Origin: an uncultured Lachnospiraceae bacterium
GTDB lineage: Bacteria > Bacillota_A > Clostridia > Lachnospirales > Lachnospiraceae
Direction of reading: 5' to 3'
Length of the DNA stretch: 48,143 nt
Assembly: GCA_910588595.1 (NCBI GenBank)
Contig: CAJUQU010000002.1
Location: 1-48,143, forward strand
A program made the translations under genes and the position numbers. Of the stretch, positions 42,489 through 48,143 are shown in pieces; the first letter of the stretch is position 1, and each line of letters opens with the position of its first letter. Under the pieces are notes generated by a model. The model was given only the letters and a program-made list of their open reading frames with translations. It was not told the origin of the DNA and ran no database searches.

Positions 42489-43235
42489 ATGATCAATTTT
42501 GCTTTTTGTTATGAACGCGATGAACTGTTGGATTTTGTAAAGAATGAGATATTAAAATATTTCCGTCAGCGGGAAGTGCAGATCGCTGTAATGTGCTATC
42601 ACAATGCCTATGAACTTCAGCGCTGTATTGACTGCAACTGCCCTGATATCCTTTTCTATGACATGGAACGCGAAGATGCATCAATGCGCAGCACTGTCAT
42701 GAACGCCAAACGCGCCAATCCAAAATTGATCTCCATCATCACGAGAGGACGTGATTACAGCCCTCCCGCTGAGGATATATTGTTAGAACCGATCTATGTC
42801 ATGCCAGACAAAAGCAGGAAACATCTGTGGACCTGCACCGCTCTCGCCTATGAAGCATTTCTTGATGATCCCGATTCCTTTTCTTATTACGTCCGACCCG
42901 AGTACTTCCACGTTCCCGTAAATGAAATCCGATACTTTGCATCCGAGGGAAGGCGCACCCACATCGTCTCTGCAAACCACCGTGATACATTTTACCAGAA
43001 ACTTGATGTAGTACAGACACTTCTGCGTCAAAAAGACTGTCAATTTCTGCGCATACACAAGTCTTACCTGGTCAACGCCAGCTATATTTCCGGGTACAGC
43101 CGCGATTATGTCACGCTCACGACCGGTGAACGGCTGCGCATCAGCAGATATGAATACTACAAATCACTCAGTAGCCATATGCAGGATCTAAAGCGCACAA
43201 AACCTGCACGCCGACCACAGTACTCGCAATGGTGA
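42489..43235 (+). CDS. LytTR-family response regulator-like protein
   Basis: 248 residues. The C-terminal LytTR DNA-binding domain is clear (VNEIRYFASEGRRTHIVSAN ... FLRIHKSYLVNASYISGYS). The N-terminal part resembles a receiver (MINFAFCYERDELLDFVKNE ... CPDILFYDMEREDASMRS) with a possible phospho-Asp in FYDME, though the conserved Lys is not obvious. ATG 42489 lies nine bases after AAGGAG; in-frame upstream ATG lacks a site. Divergent from spmB and convergent with pyrD. No histidine kinase partner next to it. Confidence 0.85.
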   Translation: MINFAFCYERDELLDFVKNEILKYFRQREVQIAVMCYHNAYELQRCIDCNCPDILFYDMEREDASMRSTVMNAKRANPKLISIITRGRDYSPPAEDILLEPIYVMPDKSRKHLWTCTALAYEAFLDDPDSFSYYVRPEYFHVPVNEIRYFASEGRRTHIVSANHRDTFYQKLDVVQTLLRQKDCQFLRIHKSYLVNASYISGYSRDYVTLTTGERLRISRYEYYKSLSSHMQDLKRTKPARRPQYSQW

Positions 43236-43245
43236 CAGCCCTTAA

Positions 43246-44151
43246 CTACTGCACTGTTCCGATGATATCACCCAGATCCTGGATATCATACTGGCGCATA
43301 TAGTCCTCAATCCCTTTTATGACCTCGACCGTCGTGTATGGATTGACAAAATTCATCGCTCCGACAGCGACCCCCACCGCCCCAGCAAGCATAAACTCAA
43401 TCGCATCCTCCGCATTTGCAATACCTCCCATGCCGATGATCGGTATCTTGACCGCTTTTGCTGCCTGATATACCATGCGCACAGCAACCGGTTTGATCGC
43501 AGGACCAGAAAGTCCTCCTGTCTTGTTCGCCAACGCAAAAGTCCTCTTATGGATGTCGATCTTCATACCTGTGATCGTGTTGATCAGCGAGAGCGCATCG
43601 CTTCCGGCTGCCTCAGCCGCCTTTGCCATCTCGGTGATGTCCGTAACATTCGGGGACAGTTTCATGATGATCGGCTGTTTTGCCTTTGCCTTGATCTCCC
43701 TGGTAATATCAAACAGGCATTTGGGATCCTGTCCAAAGGCAATTCCACCATGTTTCACATTGGGACAGGATACATTGATCTCGAGCATATCCACCGGCTG
43801 ATCCGCGAGTTTTTCCACTACTTCGACGTAATCCGAAACGGACCTCCCGCAGACATTGACAATGATCCTTGTATCATACTGCCGCAAAAACGGGATATCT
43901 CTCTCGATAAATACATCGATGCCGGGATTTTGCAGGCCGATCGCATTGAGCATGCCCCCGTATGTCTCCTGCACACGCGGTGTCGGATTTCCCTCCCACG
44001 GTACATTTGCAACGCCCTTTGTCACAACTGCACCGAGACAGTTCAGATCGACAAATTCAGAGTACTCCATGCCAGATCCAAACGTTCCTGAAGCTGTCAT
44101 CACCGGATTTTTAAACGTTACACCCGCTATCGTTATTTTCGTATTCAACAT
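43246..44151 (-). CDS. pyrD: Dihydroorotate dehydrogenase, class 1B catalytic subunit
   Basis: 301 residues, FMN enzyme of pyrimidine synthesis oxidising dihydroorotate to orotate. Class 1 motifs: NPVMTASGTFGSGMEY, the catalytic Cys in EINVSCPNVKHGG, and GGIANAEDAIEFMLAGA for FMN phosphate. Class 1B enzymes need the electron-transfer subunit PyrK, whose gene directly precedes it (44 nt). ATG 44151 follows AGGAGG by seven bases; the frame continues 12 codons upstream. Convergent with the LytTR gene with only 10 nt between stops. Confidence 0.95.
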   Translation of the reverse strand: MLNTKITIAGVTFKNPVMTASGTFGSGMEYSEFVDLNCLGAVVTKGVANVPWEGNPTPRVQETYGGMLNAIGLQNPGIDVFIERDIPFLRQYDTRIIVNVCGRSVSDYVEVVEKLADQPVDMLEINVSCPNVKHGGIAFGQDPKCLFDITREIKAKAKQPIIMKLSPNVTDITEMAKAAEAAGSDALSLINTITGMKIDIHKRTFALANKTGGLSGPAIKPVAVRMVYQAAKAVKIPIIGMGGIANAEDAIEFMLAGAVGVAVGAMNFVNPYTTVEVIKGIEDYMRQYDIQDLGDIIGTVQ

Positions 44152-44195
44152 TCTAACGCCTCCTATTTCATTTTGCGTTTTTTGCATCGACCGTA

Positions 44196-44978
44196 CTATA
44201 TATCTACATCCTCCGCGGCATAAACCGGACCATCTGTACAGATTCTAGCATTGTTCACATGTGAGTGATGGTCAACTTGCCTCGTTCTCACGACACAGCC
44301 AAGACACGCACCGACACCGCACGCCATCCGCTCCTCAAGGGAAATATACGCCTCGATCCCTTTTTGCGCTGCATACTGTTTGATCGCGCGCAGCATGGGC
44401 ATAGGACCGCAGGCAAAGATCACATCTGCCTCGAGTTGCTCCTCCTCGATGACATTCATGACATTTCCCTTTGTGCCTGCACTGCCATCTTCCGTCGCGA
44501 TATGGACTGGCGCGTACTTCGCCAGATCTTCTGCCAAAAAGAGCTCTTTGTCCCGATAACCGACGATCACATCAACGGATGCTGCTCCCCGAACTGCCTT
44601 GGCGACTGCGAGCATGGGCGGGATTCCGATTCCTCCGCCCATCAGAAAAAGGCGTTTTCCCTCTGCTTTTTCCAGCGGAAAACCATTTCCGAGCGTTCCT
44701 AGAATATCCACGCGGCGGCCTGTCTTGTACCTTGAAAACTCCGCCGTCCCTTTTCCTGCCACACGGTAGACAATACGCAGCCTGTCATTTGCGGTATCTG
44801 TCTCGCAGATGCTGATCGGACGCGGCAGAAGCGCTGACTTGTCCTGTGTATACACACTGATAAACTGTCCGGGCTTTGCCTGATGTGCGAGTGTCGTGCT
44901 GATCCACATGTCGTAGATTCCCGGCGCGATCTGCTGCTGTTTGTATACTTTCGCGGTTTCCTTTTTTTTTCGTTCCAT
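44196..44978 (-). CDS. pyrK: Dihydroorotate dehydrogenase electron-transfer subunit
   Basis: 260 residues with FAD- and NAD-binding reductase domains (RPISICETD; MGGGIGIPPMLAVAK) and a C-terminal [2Fe-2S] site (CGVGACLGC plus a later Cys in NARICTDGP). It passes electrons from PyrD to NAD+. ATG 44978 has AAGGAG nine bases ahead. Promoter at 45070-45097. The remaining pyr genes are not in this window. Confidence 0.95.
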   Translation of the reverse strand: MERKKKETAKVYKQQQIAPGIYDMWISTTLAHQAKPGQFISVYTQDKSALLPRPISICETDTANDRLRIVYRVAGKGTAEFSRYKTGRRVDILGTLGNGFPLEKAEGKRLFLMGGGIGIPPMLAVAKAVRGAASVDVIVGYRDKELFLAEDLAKYAPVHIATEDGSAGTKGNVMNVIEEEQLEADVIFACGPMPMLRAIKQYAAQKGIEAYISLEERMACGVGACLGCVVRTRQVDHHSHVNNARICTDGPVYAAEDVDI

Positions 44979-45069
44979 GTCACCATCTCCTTATCTTAAG
45001 ATCATGCTTGAAAAATGCTTTCTGAATTAGATACCGGCTAAATTCCTTACCAAATATAGCAATATACTT

Positions 45070-45097
45070 ATCATATCACAAATCTAAAACTTATCAA
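45070..45097 (-). promoter_or_regulatory. Promoter of pyrK-pyrD
   Basis: TTGATA (45092-45097) and TATGAT (45070-45075) on the minus strand, 16-bp spacer, about 90 nt before pyrK. Confidence 0.7.
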
Positions 45098-45152
45098 CAC
45101 CCTGCATAAAATTGAGTCCGCCAAAGTGCCGCGCACCTGAGTAGAGCGTGTT

Positions 45153-45938
45153 TTATCCCTGTGTATAGCGCGACAAGAACTGTCTCGTGCGCTCTTCTTT
45201 TGGATTTTCTATGACCTCCTCAGGGGTGCCCTGCTCCACGATATATCCGTCATCCATAAAGATCACTGCGTCAGCGACATCTCGCGCAAATGCCATCTCA
45301 TGTGTGACGATGACCATGGTCGTTTCCTTGTCCGCAAGCTCCCGGATCACCCGCAGGACTTCTCCTGTCAGCTCCGGGTCAAGCGCAGAAGTCGGTTCAT
45401 CGAAACACAGGATATCAGGCGTCAGCGCAAGCGCACGCGCGATCGCGACACGCTGGCACTGACCACCCGAAAGCTGATGCGGATAATTTCCCATTCGGTC
45501 GCCGAGTCCCATCTGGATCAACAGTTCTTTCGCGCGCTCCTCGATCTCAAGGTTTATTTCTTTTTTTCGCACTTTATAGTCAGCAGACTCCTTTGCAAGA
45601 AGCTGCCCTGCAAGCATTACGTTCTGCAGCGCAGTGTATTGCGGGAACAGGTTAAATGACTGAAATACCAAGCCAAAGTGGAGACGTTTCCTGCGGATTT
45701 CCCTCTCCGTCCTGGTATCGGGATCCCCTGCGTCAAACAGTGTCTCCCCATTGACACGGATGATACCTGTATCCGGTCTCTCCAGAAAATTCAGACAGCG
45801 CAGAAGCGTCGTCTTGCCGCTTCCCGAAGAGCCGATAATAGATAATGTCTGTCCCTTTTCCATCGAGAAACTGATGTCTTTCAACACCTGCACTCTCTCA
45901 AATGTTTTCCGTATGTGTTCCACCTCTAAAATAGCCAT
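45153..45938 (-). CDS. Polar amino-acid ABC transporter ATPase
   Basis: About 261 residues of the GlnQ/HisP group. Walker A IGSSGSGKTTLLRC, signature LSGGQCQRVAIARALA, Walker B ILCFDEPTSALDPEL, switch His in VTHEMAFARDV. ATG 45938 (second in frame) is favoured by its spacing from GGGGAGG; 45944 is possible. Third gene of binding protein-permease-ATPase order, 17 nt after the permease stop. Confidence 0.93.
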   Translation of the reverse strand: MAILEVEHIRKTFERVQVLKDISFSMEKGQTLSIIGSSGSGKTTLLRCLNFLERPDTGIIRVNGETLFDAGDPDTRTEREIRRKRLHFGLVFQSFNLFPQYTALQNVMLAGQLLAKESADYKVRKKEINLEIEERAKELLIQMGLGDRMGNYPHQLSGGQCQRVAIARALALTPDILCFDEPTSALDPELTGEVLRVIRELADKETTMVIVTHEMAFARDVADAVIFMDDGYIVEQGTPEEVIENPKEERTRQFLSRYTQG

Positions 45939-45955
45939 ATCCATATCCTCCCCGC

Positions 45956-46642
45956 TTATTTGAAGTAATCGAGCTTTTTCTCAAGGTATCCCAGAAGCAC
46001 TGTGAGGATTCCATTGCAGACAAGATAATAGACTGCCGTAAAGAACAATGGCCATATAGCGCCCGAGATTCCCTGCGACCCCTTCATAAATGCCTGCCCC
46101 GCCCATATGATCTCCTGCAGTGCGATGATGCGTGCAAGAGACGTATCCTTCACAAGCGTGATGATCTCATTGGACATTGGCGGAACGATGCGCTTGATCA
46201 TCTGGAGAAGCTTCACTCTCACAAAAATCTGCCTTTTTGTCATACCGAGCACGAGACCTGCCTCCGTCTGCCCGACCGGGATCGACTGGATACCTCCGCG
46301 GTAGATCTCCGAAAAGTAACATGCATAATTCAGGATGAACGAAAAACTGGCTGCCAGAAAACGCCCGCTCTCGCTGCCGCCCCAGATCGGCTTATGTAAT
46401 ACCAGCCCTGGAAAATAGTATATGATCAACAGCTGGATCATGAGCGGTGTGCCGCGTATGATCCACACGAGCACCTTCGAGAAGTATCTCAGCGGTCTGA
46501 AATGGGACATCGATCCAAAGGCAATGACCAGACCGAGTGGAAATGCCCCGATGAGTGTGACAAAAAACAGTTTTAGTGTCTGCAGAAATCCGACGTTCAA
46601 TGAGTGGATCACGATCGGAAACTGTTCTATAAAAAGCTGCAT
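45956..46642 (-). CDS. Polar amino-acid ABC transporter permease
   Basis: About 228 residues with five or so membrane helices. The N-terminal region FLQTLKLFFVTLIGAFPLGL and the EAA-like loop VGQTEAGLVLGMTKRQIFVR are typical HisM/GlnP features. ATG 46642, seven bases after GGAGG, is chosen over an upstream frame that runs through the dispersed repeat. One permease gene, so presumably a homodimer. Substrate not defined. Confidence 0.93.
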   Translation of the reverse strand: MQLFIEQFPIVIHSLNVGFLQTLKLFFVTLIGAFPLGLVIAFGSMSHFRPLRYFSKVLVWIIRGTPLMIQLLIIYYFPGLVLHKPIWGGSESGRFLAASFSFILNYACYFSEIYRGGIQSIPVGQTEAGLVLGMTKRQIFVRVKLLQMIKRIVPPMSNEIITLVKDTSLARIIALQEIIWAGQAFMKGSQGISGAIWPLFFTAVYYLVCNGILTVLLGYLEKKLDYFK

Positions 46643-46689
46643 ATCAATCCTCCACGCCGCCTGTACGGCTTTCATGGGCTCCGTATGCT

Positions 46690-46765
46690 TCATGGGTGCC
46701 CATGTGCGATCCCCCCGCCTTAGCGGCACGTTTCTTTTGTGCGGGGCTGCGCATCAACAAGGGCA
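46690..46765. repeat. Dispersed hairpin repeat copy in the ABC operon
   Basis: Contains GGGTGCCCATGTGCGATC, a CCGCCTTAGCGG hairpin and GTGCGGGGCTGCGCATCAAC, resembling the copy at 48060-48143. It lies between the binding-protein and permease genes. Confidence 0.45.
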
Positions 46766-46792
46766 TCCCAAGCTGTATTTTGAGACGCCCTT
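46759..46792 (-). terminator. Intra-operon terminator or stabilising hairpin
   Basis: AAGGGCGTCTC pairs with GGGATGCCCTT (two G-U pairs) 8 nt after the binding-protein stop; followed by TTGTTG on the minus strand, a weak tail. Likely makes the binding protein more abundant than permease and ATPase. Confidence 0.6.
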
Positions 46793-46800
46793 TTAAAATT

Positions 46801-47730
46801 TTATTGTTCTACGATAGCCGCCTGAACACCGTATTGCTCAGCAATCTCAAGCATACTGCCATCCTGATAGCTCGCGGTAAAAAAGTCGTTCAGGGCAGCC
46901 GCAAGGTCAGAACCTTTGCGGAACCCGACACCGTATTCCTCGTCATTTAACCCGATCGTATATGTAAGATCTGCATAACCGGTACCCTCGCCCACCATGG
47001 CTGCTGCCATCAGGGAATCGATGATCGCCGCGTCAGATGTTCCAGCCGCAACCTCCATCAGCGCATCTGACTGTGCTTTGACAGGCGTGTGCGGAAGTTC
47101 AAGCGATATCGCCTGCTGTTCGCCCGCACTGCCTGCCTCGACTGCAAAGTTGTACTCGGACAGATCTGACTTTTCCTGAAAATTATCTGACTTGTCCGCG
47201 GGCGCTACGATCACCTGCGCGTTATTGCAATATGCCCTGGAACACTCCATGGAACCCGTGACTTCCGGCGTAAGGGTCATACCGTTCCACACACAGTCGA
47301 TCGTCTTCCCATCCAGCTCTAAAACCTTGTTATCCCAATCGATCTCCACAAATTCAACTGATACACCCAGGCTCTCTGCAAATGCTTTCGCCATATCCGC
47401 GTCAAATCCGATCCACTCTCCGCCTTCATCCTTGTAATCCATGGGCTCGAAATCCGTGATCCCGACAACAAGCGTCCCTTTTCCCTTGACGTAATCGAGA
47501 TCAGACGCAGCAGATGCCTGTGACTGCGGATCATCCGATACTGCCTCCACCGCCTGTGTGGACTCAGCCGCCGCACCCTGTTGCGTCTGTACACTGTCCG
47601 TCGTTTCCATGGATGCTGCACTTCCGCCAGACGATGCTGCCGGCGCACTGGTCCTTCCACAGCCCACAAGCGGCACAGCTAACATAAGCGCCGTAGTAAC
47701 TGCCAACGCCATTGAAGTTGATTTTTTCAT
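46801..47730 (-). CDS. Extracellular amino-acid-binding lipoprotein of the ABC transporter
   Basis: 309 residues. A lipoprotein signal peptide ends in LVGC (Cys-24), followed by a Ser/Ala/Gln-rich linker to about residue 75. The mature part is a family-3 solute-binding domain (GTLVVGITDFEPMDYKDEGG; WIGFDADMAKAFAESLGVSV). ATG 47730 is six bases after GGAGG. First gene of the operon with the permease and ATPase; promoter at 47848-47876. Ligand likely a polar amino acid or related compound. Confidence 0.95.
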   Translation of the reverse strand: MKKSTSMALAVTTALMLAVPLVGCGRTSAPAASSGGSAASMETTDSVQTQQGAAAESTQAVEAVSDDPQSQASAASDLDYVKGKGTLVVGITDFEPMDYKDEGGEWIGFDADMAKAFAESLGVSVEFVEIDWDNKVLELDGKTIDCVWNGMTLTPEVTGSMECSRAYCNNAQVIVAPADKSDNFQEKSDLSEYNFAVEAGSAGEQQAISLELPHTPVKAQSDALMEVAAGTSDAAIIDSLMAAAMVGEGTGYADLTYTIGLNDEEYGVGFRKGSDLAAALNDFFTASYQDGSMLEIAEQYGVQAAIVEQ

Positions 47731-47847
47731 AATGATCCTCCGTTCATTTTCATTTCATAAGATTCTTACGCAATAACATTGATGCAATTCCCGTCTCAAC
47801 TTTGACCGGTTGCAGAACAATTGTTTCCCAATGTTTTGCACATTACT

Positions 47848-47876
47848 ATGTTAGCAGTTTAATTGATTAAAGTCAA
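47848..47876 (-). promoter_or_regulatory. Promoter of the amino-acid ABC operon
   Basis: TTGACT (47871-47876) and TAACAT (47848-47853) on the minus strand, 17-bp spacer. The MITE-like element begins 11 bp further upstream, its target duplication 3 bp upstream of the -35. Confidence 0.75.
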
Positions 47877-47887
47877 TAGGGTTGCTG

Positions 47888-48041
47888 TTTGAGTTTCCCC
47901 ATTTTTTCCTGTCCGTTTTCTGCAAATCCGTATAAATACGAAGCAAATGAGGAATTGCCGGTTGTGATTGCCACTTTTATGAAAAATACTGATTTTATGC
48001 GGGTTTCAGGTGTTCAAACTTCAAAAATGGGGAAACTCAAA
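47888..48041. mobile_element. MITE-like element, 154 bp, 19-bp perfect TIRs and 8-bp target duplication
   Basis: TTTGAGTTTCCCCATTTTT (47888-47906) and its exact reverse complement (48023-48041) bound a 154-bp AT-rich element with no coding potential. Immediately outside both ends is the same octamer, GGTTGCTG (47880-47887 and 48042-48049), as expected for a target-site duplication. IS families with 8-bp duplications include ISL3, IS66 and some IS256; which one mobilises this element cannot be told. It inserted just upstream of the ABC operon promoter. Confidence 0.85.
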
Positions 48042-48059
48042 GGTTGCTGACACTCCTCC

Positions 48060-48143
48060 TCTGGGTGCCTGTGTGCAATCGAGCAGGCAAGAGCCATCTT
48101 CCCTACTCGCGCGCGGGGTGCGTGCAGCAACGCTGCTAATTTC
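48060..48143. repeat. Dispersed hairpin repeat, cut by the contig end
   Basis: CTGGGTGCCTGTGTGC, then a hairpin CGAGCAGGCAAGA / TCTTCCCTACTCG (two mismatches), then GCGGGGTGCGTGCAGCAACG. Blocks of the same order are seen at 46690-46765 and, more diverged, at 28795-28905. The contig ending inside a repeat fits an assembly break. Confidence 0.5.

Overview
The window reads as an ordinary chromosomal contig of a low-to-mid GC, spore-forming, chemotactic anaerobic Firmicute, most likely a Lachnospiraceae-type Clostridium. The reasons are strong AGGAGG ribosome sites, T-box leaders on two aminoacyl-tRNA synthetase genes, spore maturation protein SpmB, the PyrK/PyrD1B dihydroorotate dehydrogenase pair, a MsmX/UgpC-type sugar ABC ATPase with a YesL protein, an HPr/Crh-like protein, and HD-GYP and chemoreceptor genes. 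Species cannot be assigned from the sequence alone. Nearly all genes lie on the minus strand; plus-strand genes are an AraC-type regulator, a LytTR regulator and a very small secreted peptide.

Layout. 1-5.2 kb: a tRNA-like 3' fragment meeting a perfect 34-bp inverted repeat, a two-component system, a glycosyltransferase and a DedA protein. 5.2-11.5 kb: glycogen branching enzyme preceded by a 1455-residue protein with a TPR-like N-terminus, a tyrosine-rich low-complexity domain resembling FUS-type prion-like domains, acidic repeats and a degenerate AAA+-like C-terminus. 11.7-17.1 kb: hairpin repeats, an unknown protein, a T-box-controlled archaeal-like ValRS, and an ECF sigma/anti-sigma pair with a recognisable autoregulatory promoter. 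17.2-25.5 kb: AraC/GyrI regulator, chemoreceptor, M50-like membrane protease next to an AAA-ATPase/PD-(D/E)XK protein, FAD/Rieske oxidoreductase, alpha/beta hydrolase. 25.5-29.5 kb: ileS with an unusually long leader that holds a full T-box, five 20-bp tandem repeats and a second T-box Stem-I-like module. 29.5-32.3 kb: an AT-rich, repeat-bearing island with a 56-residue secreted peptide gene tail-to-tail with a regulator carrying two HTH domains and two TPR-like regions. 32.3-38 kb: carbohydrate regulation (CdaR-like regulator, MsmX-like ATPase, YesL), HD-GYP protein, GNAT, Crh-like HPr. 38.2-41.5 kb: hybrid histidine kinase and response regulator. 41.5-45 kb: hairpin repeats, spmB, LytTR regulator, pyrD-pyrK. 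45.1-48.1 kb: amino-acid ABC transporter, with a 154-bp MITE-like element just upstream of its promoter.

The best candidates for an undescribed system are (i) the peptide plus dual HTH-TPR regulator at 30.1-32.2 kb, which has the layout of a peptide quorum-sensing (RRNPP-like) pair, and (ii) the TPR/tyrosine-rich/AAA-like protein co-transcribed with glgB, which looks built for multivalent or condensate-type assembly. Functions are inferred from sequence patterns; no database search was run.
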